A stretch of 64,000 nt of DNA from Areca catechu (GCA_021397845.1 CM038048.1:31680727-31744726), one strand, 5' to 3'; positions 44,900-57,502 are shown, counted from the first letter of the stretch. Numbers and translations: made by a program. The notes: a model not told the origin generated them from the letters alone.

Positions 44900-47830
44900 A
44901 GTTGCATCGTGTCCTGAATGGCCTCGCAGAGCCTTTCGCTTGTATGGAATTGTATTGCTAAGGGCTCTACCAGCTGGAGCATCATAGTTCGTATCTTGTG
45001 TTGTGTGAGTAAACTACGACTCACTAGTGAATCAAAAATCAATAATCAGCTGATCTCTTGTCCTCTGGTCCTTTTCTAATCACTTGATCCCCGATCATCA
45101 GAAGAATCACTAGTATTGCTCTTTCTAATATCTGAATTTAAATCAATTGAATACTCTAGCAGAGATGCAATTGTCTTTTCTTTTATCTCTAGGCTGAATA
45201 AAAAAGGATAATGTGATGTATATGTTGGAGTCCTGTGAGGAATATTATTGCTTGCCTATTGTTCAACGTCCATTCCAGCCTTGCTACTAAATTGGCTGGT
45301 TGAGGAGGCAATCCTGTCTCATCAAGCTTTGGTTCCTGCTGCTGACTCACGACCCATTCCATCATCGGATCTTTATCCTCATCAATAAAATTACTCGTGA
45401 TCGGATCATAGTATTTTAGCTTAACTTTCTATTGAATGCACTTTAGCCCCATTCTTAAATTATAGTGTAAATATATAAGATCGTTAAAGCATTTCTGTTT
45501 TAAACGATTTTTCTGTTTTAATTGGATAAGGCTGAAGGTCGACCAGTTATGTTCACATCCACTTGATACCATCTGGAAGAGGATCTTGACAGTAAGATTT
45601 TTCAAATATTTTGCTGATCTACTAAAATGTACCTACTATTCAACTGCAAAATATATTAAATCATTTAGAATTTAAAATTCAGCAAAGTCAAAAATCAATT
45701 TTATTTGATATTAGACTCATTAGTACTTACCTGGATTTATTTTTGTTTTATTTCTGATCGTTACATTAGATCCAAGGGAATCTGTACTCTTCCTAAAAAA
45801 TTATCTAGAAAAAAATTTGTTATCATATGATATTGAAATTACTGTTAATAAAAACTATTCAATAATTTCAACCTAACTTGTTCTAGGCACAGCTATGATA
45901 TCTGGATCGGGCTCCATTTTATATATAACATTACATATGGCAGACAAGCTGATTATTCATGGCAATATCCGGTATGGAGTATTAGAATCTCAGATTTAGA
46001 TAGTAAGCTATACATATATTTTCAAAATTAGTCAAGCGCACTTATACAAATATAATTGAATTTAAATTTTTAGAGCGTTCTTGATTTACTACTTATTTTA
46101 CCTGCTAGATGCAAATCTGAACTCATTTGATATTCTATCCATCAATGATCCGTATATACTTATTGGCATGTGTTGGATGTCTTTTGGATTTTTTTATTTA
46201 CCCTTTTCATCATGTGATAAAGAAAGTCCATCTGCGGGTATCACTCAGAGTTTACGGCCCGAAGTACCTTATATAGAGGCTTGACAGCCTCCATTATCCT
46301 CTCGGCCCATTGCCAGAATGTCTGTCTCGTCACTAAGTTCTCCATGGTACTTAGTATTTGGCCTAGCATATTTGCTCTGCTACTATTCTTGACCAACAAA
46401 TATCTGATACAGCTCTACTTTTTTGCCAAGAAGACTATCAAGTGCTATATAGCTCGTAGCAAATCATGTGATGCTTGGTTTTAATATTTCTTTTGTTGTA
46501 AAGCTCCACATCAATGATAAAATCTATGTATGATTGTAGATGAATTTAGTGATACTCTGTACTAATTCAACTTTATTTTGCATCTTACAAATCTTTCTAA
46601 TATCCATCAACATGAAGTCGATACAATGTGCAACACAAGGAGTTCAGAAAATATCCGATCGCCACTGCATCAAGATCTATCCTGTAGATCTATACTATGG
46701 CTCAGTATTTGTAATGACCTGTATGATATTCTACTCTCCCACCTAATCATCACCTTCATCAATCCGAGGATATAGTTGGTGTCGTGTACTTGATCTAAAA
46801 CATTAATAGATTTATAAAAAAAAATTTTCCATTACAATAAGTTAAGAAGTTGATGCTGCTTTTGTCTAGTAAGACTAGTTTAACCATCACACATTACTGT
46901 CAATTTATACACGGACCACTTACTTTAATAGGAGGCAATCCTTTTTTCAGCTCGTTATTGTTGTCAAAAAATTGACCATAAATATCCATTTATCATGGAG
47001 GATCAATATCTGTACCAGCAACTTGTCTAGATGCAATAGTAAAGGAATGATATGGGTTGTCTGCTGCATGCGCTGGGATATGACTGAAGTGAAACTAGGA
47101 TCCAATAGCCTACCACCTATCATTGTCATTTTTTAGTATAGTATCAATTCTTCGTTGCGTGGAATTTCTGCTAGAAAATGTATGTGGATTGATGTTGTGG
47201 ATAGTGGCTCCTGTTGGAATGTTTCTAGAAGACTTATTACTGTCAAATGCTCTTAACATGGATGCAATAGGACTAGTGCCTTTCTTAATGAGCTCTTTGA
47301 TTAAAGATGTCTTAAACTGTACCTCAGACTCTCCTGCAATACCGAGAGTCCGATCCCGATTCAAAAATTGATGATCCAAATTACTCTATGCCTGGTTACT
47401 TTCTTTAGCCACCTCTGCTCATACAAGCTTGCCTGAATGATAGCTTCGATTTATGCCTCATACTCTGGAATGGATGCTTTCTCTGATTTCCTGGAGTAAT
47501 AAGAAAGTGATTTTGCAACTTGACAGTCCATCTCTGCTTTTTTCAAAGTTTTTTCTCTCTATTTTGAAATGAGCGAGGTACTTCATTAGATAATGGACTT
47601 CTAATATATAATATCGGTATGCAAATATATCAGAATAACTACCAACTAAGTGCTACATTATCTTGTTAGCCCACCATCCTTGAATTCTATGTTGCACCAT
47701 TTACATCTTTAATAATGCTGACCCGAGAGCATTTCTTTATGCACCCAATCAATATCACGCTCCAGATCCTTCTTTCTTCTCGATAGATCCATTTCTGAAG
47801 ATTGAAAAAGCATATAAGTTCAATAATTAC
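44900..47830 (-). pseudogene. hAT transposase (BED finger, DUF659 type)
   Basis: Three landmarks in order on the minus strand. Near 47800-47640: MDLSRRKKDLERDIDW, then CKWCNIEFKDGGLTR, a BED-type zinc finger whose downstream His region is corrupted. Near 46920-46690: WSVYKLTVMCDG, then FFINLLMF and IIQVITNTEP, the DUF659 catalytic part. Near 45570-45445: SSGCEHNWSTFSLIQLKQKN and FNDLIYLHYNLRMGLKC, the C-terminal hAT dimerisation motif. A His- and Ser-rich tail extends to about 44900. Numerous stops and shifts make it non-functional. In intact members this protein binds the terminal repeats and moves the element. Confidence 0.78.
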
Positions 47831-48047
47831 ATAAAATTAATTAGTATTTTATTTATCCATTTTTTATTTTTTAATTAATTATATATATTTTAAATTTTTA
47901 GACTAAAAAATATAAAAATTAATATTATAAAAAATTAATTTGATCTTAGATTTATGTAGGATCATATCACGGATATTATATGTATTTTTTAAGATAGCGG
48001 GCATACATAAAATATTATTTTTTTCTTTAAAATTAGGTCTAGGATAC

Positions 48048-49874
48048 GGATCATTGTCGTAGGTGGTCAAAAATAATTCACCAACTCAATTCTATAGCTA
48101 GGGTGAGTCGGGATCATATCCTCTGGGACTTTAGGGCTAAGTTATGATTTAAAAAGAAAAGAAAAATAATTGTTGTTATGGAAAAATAAAAGTGAGCAAG
48201 AAATAACCTACTTCTAAGGTGAAGCAAGTGGGAGTGAGTATTTCAGGAGAGGAAGACTGATTATGCAGTGCCAAATTGTATTTCTTTTATAACCAAAATG
48301 TAATTGGCTTTAGGAATTTACTTATCTTCCTTTGGCACGTCCTATATCCGTAATAGATCACGGTGCGTCTTCAAGAGGCACTAGATATCCAATTCTTCTT
48401 TCCTTGATATGTCCTATATCCGTAACAGATCACGGCGCATCTCTGGAAAGCAAGAATTGTCCTAAAACCAATCTAATAATAAAGTATAATAAAAGACAAA
48501 TAAAAGAGAACAAATAAATGCAGGTAGAAAAACATACTCTTTTATTGCAGAACAAAAAATACAAAAGACTGAAGAACCAGCTCTTCCCTCTTGCATTTCA
48601 ACACTAACTCATTTTAAGTTGATCCTCTCCTGTCCCCTATGCATATGCTCTCAGGGACTTCGAGGAGTTGGAAGAGAGTGGAAATTAAGGGAGTGGAAAT
48701 AGGGAAGAAGAGAGATAGAAGATAGGAAGATAGAATATGGAGCAGTAAAGGAATAGAAGAGGAATATAAAAGAATAGATGAGGAATAGAAGAAGAATAGA
48801 GAGGAATAGAAGAGGGGGACTTACAGAACAGAGAAGGAAGAGAAGAGGGGGGAATTGGACTGATGGCTCTGGACTGGACTCCCCCCGGATGATCCCAAAC
48901 TGGACTCCCTGGACTTCCTTTTATAAGCCTCCTCTCAACCAATTTTAGTTTCACCGTAACAACCCAACGAAATTCTGTTGAGCTCCAGCTGTGTCTAACG
49001 GCATCCAACTGCACCAACAATCTTCAACGTTCTCCCAACGAAGTTCTAACAATCTCCAACGGCTTCAACCGAACTCCCAATCAATCTCTAACGATCTCCA
49101 ACAGCTCCAACAAACCCCCCCAGTCAACGGATTTGGACAGTAGAGCCAGCGACGGGCAGCGTGGTGTGACCGGCGACGAGCGGCGTGGTATGATCGGCGA
49201 TGGCGAGGAGAAGGCTGCGGTGGAAGTGTGATGGTTTTCTTGGAATCGAGAGCAAAGAAAACAGTACTTGTTTGGAAACTCGATCGGCTCGGATGGTGGT
49301 CGAGAGCTAGTGGCTGGGGAAGTGGTTTGGCCTTGGGACCCTTGGTGGCGAAGGGAGCGGCGCTGGTAGCTTTTTTGGCACCAAACCACCTTAGAAATCA
49401 TGGTAGAACAGTGAAGAAAGAAGAGGACGACATCGGGTTTTTCCGATCATTTTTTCGGCCATTGGGGCTTCTCCGGTTGGTGGTGGAGGTGTTGGAGGCT
49501 TAGGCGGCGATGGAGTGGCAACTCCGGCAAGTCTTGGCGCAAACCGAGCTTCGTGGTCCACGGCTCTGTTCCGTGGACCCCAATAATGGCAGCCCGTGGA
49601 CCACAAGCCATTTGGTAGACCATTCAGTCGGTCCATGGTGGACCGGCTATGCCAAAATCCGTGCTTTTTTTTATTAATCTTTTAAAAATTCATTCTGGAT
49701 TCATTTCAAGCCTGATTCGCTTCAAACTTGTTTCATTTGAACCCATAAATTGAGCTCTTCGCATTGGCACTCTCCTTTCCTTCAAATGATATATAAAAAT
49801 ATCAATTTTAAATGAATAAAGATAATTTGTTTAATAAATTAATATTTATATATATGTGCATAACGTAGTTATCA
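48048..49874 (-). repeat. E6 3' LTR
   Basis: 1827 bases homologous to 54279-56094. The terminal base pair is changed (GG for TG on the plus strand). It contains two direct copies of a phrase around CGTAATAGATCACGG (48353, 48423) and a GGAATAGAAGAG-type purine-rich repeat at about 48690-48850. Confidence 0.9.
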
Positions 49875-49888
49875 CACTCCCCAACTTG
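49875..49888 (-). other. E6 polypurine tract
   Basis: Minus strand CAAGTTGGGGAGTG directly before the 3' LTR. Confidence 0.75.
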
Positions 49889-51186
49889 AACTTTGCTCGT
49901 CCTCGAGTAAAGTAGATAGATTAGCCACGTGTATCAACTCGTCTTTGAATTGGATGTTAACCTAAGCAGCCCTAAAGGCAGATGATACTGGGTCAGACCA
50001 CAACTGAGATGTTTCATCGGATTATTAATTTAACTCAATTAATGGTCGGGTAGAGACCATAAAGATTTCTAGAGTTCTTTTGCCAACTTTCCACTCCACT
50101 CTTTGAATCCTCTTACTTTTAGGGATTTAGTTCAGTACCTTTCTGCTAGTTGGTTTTTCCTTTTTTTTTAAAGTATAGTGTAATGTCCTAGCCTCTTAAG
50201 TGTTAGTGTTCTTCCCTTTTGATGCGAACCATAATGCTTACTTAGGCGAAGGGGCTTGGTTACTCAATGAGGTAACATTGTTTAACAGATTTCTTAATCT
50301 TCTCACATTTTGATGCGAACCACAATGCTTACCTAGGCAACGGGGCCCGGTTAAGAGTTCAAGCAAAGCTACGAGACGGGATTAACTCTTTTTTTTCAAG
50401 GAAAAACCTTAGCATACTTGACATTTTGATTTATACCCCCATAAAGTAGATTCTTTATTAAGACCAATGGTTAGAAGGTTCTGGAATTACTTTATGAAAT
50501 TATTTGTGATCTAAACCTTGCCATTTATTGAGTTTCATCGATAATTTATCCCTCAGCATCTCTAGTATTATCTAGACCATTAATCAATCATTGATTAAGG
50601 TGTCTATGTAACTCCAATTCGAGATAACAATTAGGTACATATAATATAATCATTTCTAACTATACTTGAAGATCTAAGCAAGTCAAGTTTTTCTCTCCCC
50701 CCAACTTAATCGATATTGTCCTCAATGGAGTAGGAAAGAAAATAAGAAGTATGATAGGAAAGAATATACTTGGAGTGAATGTGCTTTGGAAGTTGAAGTG
50801 GGCTTCATGAAGTAGCAGATTTCTGTTTTGCCATCTAAGTTCCTGTAAGTGCACTAAAAGAAAGACGAGATTGTTGGGTTGCCTCCCAACCAGCGCTAAG
50901 TTTAACGTTTTTAGTCGGACGCTATGAGGGAGTGTTATTGATATTGAGCTTGGGTACGTCCCTCCAGATTTTTAGAAGATAGGACCAATTAGGAGGCCTT
51001 GTCATCATAGCAGAAAAACGTTCGTAGAGTTTTTGACGATGAATATCCTTGATCCATATAGTACACCGGGCAAGTATGCTAGACCAAGATTTAAAAATTT
51101 TATAACAATTTAGTTTAAGATTAGGAAGGGATTGTGTGTTGGGCCAAGAATGGGGGTGGTAGCTTAGAAAATTTTCTGGCTTTAGA
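49889..51186 (-). other. E6 internal region without legible coding
   Basis: About 1300 bases between the RT fragment and the purine tract. On the plus strand it contains two copies of a phrase around GATGCGAACCATAATGCTTA (50221, 50311). No gene could be read. Confidence 0.6.
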
Positions 51187-51665
51187 TAGATCTACCTTAA
51201 TCTCATTCTTAGGTATAATATGTCTTGACATCATCCCTTCCTGATGGCACTTTATCCAAGTTAATTGTAAGTCTGTCTCCATACATCGTTTCAGAATAAA
51301 AGATATATTTTGGAGGCGATCCTCGAAAGTAGTGCCAAATATAGTGAAATCAGCTATGAAATCCTTAAGATTATTATCCTTTATTCACAAACATCCCATC
51401 CAACAGCTTGTCTATGCATCTTTAGAACACCAACTACTCAGTCTTACTGATTAGAGATCATTGGTAGGGTATCAGTAGGTGTGACAGGAAGTGGTTTTAA
51501 TTTTAAATCTGGTGGTGATTCTAACGGAGGAGCTATTGGGGGGCTAGGTATTGGCTCAACTTGTTCAATCAAAAGTGGGGTAGGTTTGAAATGCGGTGTA
51601 TCGAATAGATTATCCCTCATGATATATTCATCTTCTTTAGAATTATCTACCTCACAATGAGCCAT
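51187..51665 (-). pseudogene. E6 pol remnant (RT fragment)
   Basis: 51665-51444 is open (MAHCEVDNSKED start) and ends with PPDLKLKPLP and LPMISNQ, matching the stretch that leads into RT in Athila/Tat polyproteins. Near 51363-51187 a frame reads FIADFTIFGTTFEDRLQN, then CMETDLQLTW. This is the RT active-site neighbourhood, but the usual Tyr/Phe-x-Asp-Asp has become IADF. RNase H and integrase are not seen. Confidence 0.65.
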
Positions 51666-51910
51666 ACAAGGATCTAATGACTTCTAGGGACAACTTGGAG
51701 GTATGGCTTCCCCTGTTATATTATTCTGCTGTGGTTCTTGGGGATTCTCAATTAATTCTATCATATCATCAATTTCTTCTTCCATCCCATAAAAAGGAGT
51801 TGATTCTAGGGCACTTGGGAAGGGGACTATTGGTGAGTAGGATGGTGAAGTGGTTCGTCCCACCAGTTTGGTTTCTCTGCCTCAGTCGAATCATCTATAT
51901 TGGTCTCTAT

Positions 51911-53045
51911 GATGGTGCAGGGTTGTTCCGTGACTAATTCATTCCTGAGAGTTATGGTTGATTATTCAGAAAGAATTAAAGGATCATTAAAATGTTTAAC
52001 TTGGTAGTGTCCTTCTAAATTACTCTCGGACTGACTAGACAGTGTTCTGACCTCCCTATTAATTTTAGCTAATAATTGGTCAGTCTGATTCATAAGCTCA
52101 TCGATAGGTTGCTGCTGAGGCATGAATGGTATTGATATTGGGCAAATCTATCGACATCTGGGTGGTCGGTTGAAGAAGTGGAGTCTGACCAATTTTCTCG
52201 ATTCGGTCTATGGCTTGCAGAACCTTCTCTTGAAATGATAGGCTATAATTAGGAGAAGGTTGATAACTTGGATAGGGCTGATCGTAATAAGGTCCATCTA
52301 CAAACGAAGGTCTTTGTGGTATCGGGGTAACCATTAGGTGGGGTTGCCATGACAAATCTGGTTGAGTCCCCCAACCTTGGTTGTAAGCATTAAAATGTAG
52401 GTTTTTTTCCTGGTCTATAGGTCATATGAGTCTGATCTTGATAAACTTGATCATATCTAGACTCAGGGAATTATAAGCAATAAGTGCAGGGTTGTTCTGT
52501 GACCAATTCATTCATGAGAGTTATGGTTGATTGTTCAGAAAGAATTAAAGGGTAAAATATTTAACTTGGTAGTGTCCCTCTAAATTACTCTCGGATTGAC
52601 TAGGTAGTGTTCCGACCTCCTTCCTATTAATTTTAGCTAATAATTGGTCAATCTGATTCATAAGCTCATCGATAGACTGCTGCTGAGGCATGATTGGTTG
52701 TTGATATTGGGCAAATCTATCAACTTCTGGGTTGGTCGGTTGGAGAAGTGGAGTCTGACCAATTTTCTCGATTCGGTCTATGGCTTGCAGAACCTTCTCT
52801 TGAAATGATAGGCTATAATTAGGAGAAGGTTGATAACTTGGATAGGGCTAATCGTAATAAGGTCCATCTACAAATGGAGATCTTTGTGGTACCGAGGTAA
52901 CCACTAGGTGTGGTTGCCACGACAAATATGGTTGAGTCTCCCAACCTTGGTTGTAAGCATTATTAAAGTATAGTTTTTTCCTGATCTATAGGCCATATGA
53001 GTTTGATCTTGATAAACTTGGTCATATCTAGATTCAGGGAATTGG
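51911..53045 (-). repeat. 569-bp direct duplication in E6 gag region
   Basis: Blocks 51911-52479 and 52480-53045 repeat in the same order (GTTATGGTTGATT at 51951 and 52520). Differences are scattered, so the event is old. Coding pieces within read on the minus strand as Pro/Tyr/Gln-rich gag-like protein (QPYPSYQPSPNYSLSFQEK). Confidence 0.88.
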
Positions 53046-53203
53046 TACATGGCTGGGTATCCACTCACAAAGTGAGTTGGACTCGAATATGTGGAGCATG
53101 CCTGTTGTGCAGGAAAAAAGGATGGAGTGGAAGAGTATCTAATAGTTGGTAGATGATCGAATTTATAGGGTATGGCATCAAAAGCATGGGACAACTTATC
53201 CAC
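52098..53203 (-). pseudogene. E6 gag-like remnant, duplicated
   Basis: Open pieces 53203-52904 (MDKLSHAFDAIPYKFDH start; YQFPESRYDQVYQDQTHMAY) and 52355-52098 (MSWQPHLMVTPIPQRP; LQAIDRIEKIGQTPLLQ) are read on the minus strand. They are Tyr-, Gln- and Pro-rich with short coiled parts. No zinc knuckle is found. Parts repeat because of the 569 bp duplication. Assignment to gag rests on position between PBS leader and pol. Confidence 0.5.
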
Positions 53204-54253
53204 TCTACATTGAGATACATGTTCCTAGCACTGCTCCAGTTTTTCGGATTGTTTTGATGATTTTAGAATATTTAATCAAAGGTTTTAGATCAAAGCAATC
53301 CTCTTCTAAATTTTTATATATATATTAGTATTATTTTTTTTAGAAAGGGGAAAAGAAGAAAGAAGAAAGATAGAAAGAAAACTAAAGGTGAGAGCCTAAG
53401 GAGTCTTAAAGCTAGGAGTGATAAAGGAGTATTAGTTAGAGTTTCTAGGTTAATTGCAAACAAGTTAGCAGTCAATGAACTCTCTATCCTAAGGTCCTTA
53501 GTTCTAGACAACTCCTAACTGTTTCAAGGTTGTCTTTGAGCACTCCAAGTCCAAGATCAATTAACTGACTTGGCCAGGTAAGTGTAAGGTTGGTGGGGGT
53601 CCCCCCGTTACTTGCCTTAGACGCCAATTAAAATTGGTCAGGTAAGCGAACGGAACCAATTAAAGAACCACCTTTCTTCGGGCTCTTGTCTTTAAACCAT
53701 TTGCCTTAGACACCAAGCAACTAACTGATCTGAACCCGGTCCAACTCTAGGGTTCCCTTGTCCTAGTGAGCTCGATAATCCTTAGGGGTCAATGTCTAAT
53801 CGATTTTAATTTTAAGACTTAGGTCAATGCGATATGCAGGGTGGTGGTTTGTGGGCCAAGGGTAATGACATTCCCACCTTATATTGTTTAAGTGTTTAGT
53901 GCCCTTAAGATGTTTTATGAATTTTGCAATACAAAGAAAGCATAGGTCAGTATAAGTGGTTAGAGAGTAGTTAAATTTTTTAAAGCCTTTTTTGTACTTT
54001 TTATTTATTTATTTTTTTGTATTTTTTTTTTAAAAATTCGATGGTTAAGTTTTTAATCTCCTACCAAGTTATGAATGTCAATTTTTTTTAATAAAAATGT
54101 CAAGATTTTTTAAATTTTTTTAGATTTTTGTTTTTTTTTAAGTTTTAAGTTTTTTTTTGAAGTCTGTTCAATCGTACATGAAAATATTAACAAACAATTT
54201 TTTTAAAAATTTTGATTTGATTTGTTTGATTTTTAAATCACAATCGTGCCTAT
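53204..54253 (-). other. E6 untranslated leader
   Basis: About 1050 bases between the PBS and gag remnant, with T-rich runs at 53990-54170 and no gene. Confidence 0.6.
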
Positions 54254-54273
54254 GGTTCCCGACAATGGCGCTA
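54254..54273 (-). promoter_or_regulatory. E6 primer-binding site
   Basis: Minus strand TAGCGCCATTGTCGGGAACC, close to the TGGCGCC-type (tRNA-Asp-like) sites of Athila elements with a few changes, five bases inside the LTR. Confidence 0.65.
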
Positions 54274-54278
54274 AAATT

Positions 54279-56094
54279 TGATCACTGTCATAGGCTGTCA
54301 AAAATAATTCACCAACTCAACTTTATAGGTAGGGTGAGTAGGGATCGTATCCTCAGGGATCTTAGGACTAAGTTATGATTTAAAAAGAAAAGAAAAATAA
54401 TTGTTGCTGTGGGAAAATAAAAGTGAGCAAAAAATAATCTACTTCTAAGGTGAAGCAAGTTGGAGTGAGTATTTCAGGAGGAAAAGTGATTATGCAGTGC
54501 CAAATTGTATTTCTTTTATAACCAAAATGTAATTGGCTTTAGGAATTTACCTGTCTTCCCTTGGCATTCCCCGTACTCGTAATAGATCACGGCGCGTCTT
54601 TAGGAGGTACTAGGTATCCAATTTTTCTTTCTTCGGCATGCCTCGTATCCGTAATAGATCACTGCGCGTCTCCGGAAAGCAAAAATTGTCCTAAAACCAA
54701 TCTAATAATAAAGCATAATAAAAGGCGAATAAAAGAGAATAAATAAATGCGGATAGAAAAACATACTTTTTTATTGCAGAACAAGAAATACAAAAGACTG
54801 AAGAACCAGCTCTTCCCTCCCGCACTTCAACACTAACTCTTTTAAGTTGATCCTCTCCTGTCCCCTATGCACATGCTCTTAGGGACTCCGGGGAGTTGGA
54901 AGAGAGTGGAAATTAAGGGAGTGGAAACAGTAAAGAAGAGAGAGAAGATAGGAAGATAGAATATGGAGCAGAAAAGGAATAGAAGAGGGGGAATAGAGGA
55001 ATAGAAAAGGAATAGAAGAGGGGGAATGGAAGAGGAATAGAAAAGGAATAGAAAAGAATAGATAAGGAATAGAAGAATAGAGAGGAATAGAAGAGGGGGA
55101 ATTACAGAACAGAGGAAGAGAAGAGGGGGGAATCGAACTGATGGCTCTGGACTGGACTCCCCTTGGATGATCCCGAACTGGACTCCCTGGACTCCCTTTT
55201 ATAAGCCTCCTTTCAACCAATTTTAGTTCCACCATAACAACCTAACAAAATTCTATTGAGCTCCAACTGCGTCCAACGGCATCCAATTGCACCAATGAAG
55301 TTCTAACAATCTCCAATGGCTTCAACTGAACTCCCAATCAATCTCCAATAGCTCCAACAAACCCCCCAGTCAACGGATTTGGACAGCAGAGTCAGCGACG
55401 GGCGGCATGGTGTGACCGGCGACGGCGAGGAGAAGGCTGCTGTGGAAGTGATGGTTTTCTTGGAATCGAGAGCAGAGGAAAACAGTGCTTGTTTGAAAAC
55501 TCGATCGGCTTGGATGGTGGTCGAGAGCTAGTGGTTGGGGAAGTGCTTTGGCCTTGGAACCCTCGGCGGCGAAGGGAGCGGCGCGCCGGCAGCTTTTCCG
55601 GCGCCAAACCATCTTAGAAATCACGGAAGAAAGTGAAGAAAGAAGAGGACGACATCAGGTTTTTTCGGCCATTTTTGCAGCTATTGGGGCTTCTCCGGCC
55701 AGTGGAGGCACTGGAGGCTTGGGCGGCAACGGAGCGGCAACTTCGGCAAGTCTTGGTGCAAACCGAGCTTCGTGGTCCATGGCTCTGTTCCGTGGACCGT
55801 GGTAATGGCAGCCCGTGGACCACAAGCCGTTTGGTAGACCATTCAACCGGTCCATGGTGGAACGGCTGCGCCAAGATCCGTGCTTTTTCTTTATTAATCT
55901 TTTAAAAATTCATTCTGGGTTCATTTCAAGCTCGATTCGCTTCAAACTTGTTTCATTTGAATCCATAAATTGAGCTCTTCGCGTTGGCGCTCTCCTTTCC
56001 TGCAAATGATATATAAAAGTATCAATTTTAAATGAATAAAGATAATTTAATTAATAAATTAATACTTTTATATATGTGCATAACGTAGTTATCA
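54279..56094 (-). repeat. E6 5' LTR
   Basis: 1816 bases, homologous to the 3' LTR along its whole length and ending at the GATAC duplication. The purine-rich repeat (about 54950-55120) differs in copy number from the 3' LTR. Confidence 0.9.
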
Positions 56095-56099
56095 GATAC

Positions 56100-56788
56100 G
56101 ATGCACATGATGCATCAAAACTTGGATAAATTGATATGAAATTTATGATGGAAATGGTTTACAAGTCCTAAAACAATAATATATTTTTATAATTTTTTAA
56201 TAATTTATTATATTTTTTAATTAATTTTTTTAATTTAAAAATATTTTTTAGTTTTAAAAATTATATATTTAATAAAAAATAATGATCTTAGCATCATTGT
56301 GTATATCTTTTATAGATATACAATATATTCTAAAATCATGCCAAAATAAAAAAAATTGATAATTTTTTCTTTGTTTTTTTATTTTTCATGAATTTAAAAA
56401 AAAGGTAAGGAAGAAAGAGAAAAAATGATTGATCTACATACCTCTAATCGATGTTTTTTTCTTGATTTTTGACGTTTGGATCGATTGAAATCGTGAAAGG
56501 AACTTTCTGAAGCTTTTCTCGAGTGCTCTCTATCAAACTGCGGTTATGTGAAAAACATCCCATCCATCCCTATGCTTTAGTAACAAGCTGGTTCGGATCC
56601 GAACCGGGATGAACTGGTCGATATACATGGTTTGGCCTTTAAACTGTGCCGTATCTGTCCAGTTCGATAGGGTTTTTGACGGAACGAGGGGCTGCGCTGT
56701 TTTACACAGCTGAACCATGCTGTTAACTGGTCGGTCGGGCTTGATACGCTCCAAACTAGCCGGTTCGGTACGGTTCAAGGAACCTTAT
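56100..56788 (-). other. hAT 5' end region
   Basis: The transposase-proximal end of the hAT element: AT-rich 56160-56400, then GC-richer subterminal sequence with GGTTCGGTACGG-like repeats. No coding region is legible. Confidence 0.6.
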
Positions 56789-56857
56789 TTTGTATCTTCA
56801 TAAGTAATCTTGACCATATCTTTTTCTTGCAGGGTCTCACCATGTTCGTAATTGTAA

Positions 56858-56901
56858 CATATATATATATATATATATGTACATATGTACATATATATAT
56901 G

Positions 56902-56932
<31 letters not shown>
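56858..56932. repeat. TA/GTACATAT microsatellite
   Basis: About 75 bases of ATATAT interspersed with GTACATAT. Confidence 0.95.
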
Positions 56933-57198
56933 TTGTAACTACATGTGGGTTTGATTCCCCAGTTAGACTATGCTTTAGATTCCAGACTCAGAAATTATCA
57001 TGATACCAGAGTGAAATTGAGAGTTCAAGATGGTATTTTTGTGGTCAGCATAATATTGAGGTCATTTGATGGAAATATAATTGTTAAACATTCACTAAAT
57101 ATTTTTTGATCCCTGTGTGTTATGTGCTTAAATGGACAAAACAGATTGGTTAGAAAAACTTTATATGATAAAAAAAATATGATCTAATAGTTAAAAAT

Positions 57199-57344
57199 AA
57201 TGGCCGTCCAATGCACGAGGCTCTTACCATCGAGAGATCTGGAGTGGTTCGATGTTCGCAACTTTATGGCGACATGGAGTGGCTGTTCCATGTCTTGAAT
57301 CCGTGACACCAAGATCACAATTGAGAGGCTTTTCCTCTGACATG
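57199..57344 (-). mobile_element. Au-like SINE
   Basis: About 146 bases bounded by identical 12-base duplications ATAGTTAAAAAT (57187-57198, 57345-57356). On the minus strand it reads GGTGTCACGGATTCAAGACA, a B-box-like Pol III motif, then GGAACAGCC, GAGCCTCGTGCATTGGACGG and an AT-rich end. This order matches the widespread plant Au SINE as I remember it. It is diverged and transcriptionally dead by appearance. Confidence 0.72.
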
Positions 57345-57502
57345 ATAGTTAAAAATGTGAAGTAAATATAAATATTTGACCAGCTGGATATTGTTTTCAA
57401 TCATTGAAGTATACTATTTGAAACCCATCTTGAGGGAAAACAAAACCTTTCTTCTATCCTTTTTCTCTTAGGTTTTCCTAAGTCTTGCTATTAGGATGAT
57501 GC

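Larger units (their letters stand above)
48048..56094 (-). mobile_element. E6: degenerate Athila/Tat-like Ty3/gypsy element
   Basis: 8047 bp with exact GATAC duplications (48043-48047, 56095-56099). On the minus strand LTRs start TGATAACTACG and end near GACAATGATC. Order is 5' LTR (56094-54279), PBS, leader, gag remnant with a large duplication, a short pol remnant, purine tract, 3' LTR (49874-48048). The internal part is only 4.4 kb, so most of pol is deleted. It inserted into the hAT element. Confidence 0.87.
44149..56788 (-). mobile_element. Degenerate hAT element, split by E6
   Basis: TTTGTATC duplications at 44141-44148 and 56789-56796 give the 8 bp TSD expected of hAT. The ends are roughly inverted: AAGATTCCTGGTAC at the left and, reversed, AAGGTTCCTTGAACC at the right (two extra bases before the TSD). 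Both subterminal regions are rich in CCGGTACC-like palindromic pieces. Without E6 and one GATAC the element is about 4.6 kb. It carries one transposase pseudogene. It lies after exon 4 of the host gene, probably within intron 4. Confidence 0.75.

Noticed and set aside
56833..56935. Possible exon 5 after the acceptor-like CTTTTTCTTGCAG-type tract.
   Set aside because: The frame (GSHHVRNCN) runs straight into the TA microsatellite, and 57473 is no better; left as an open question.
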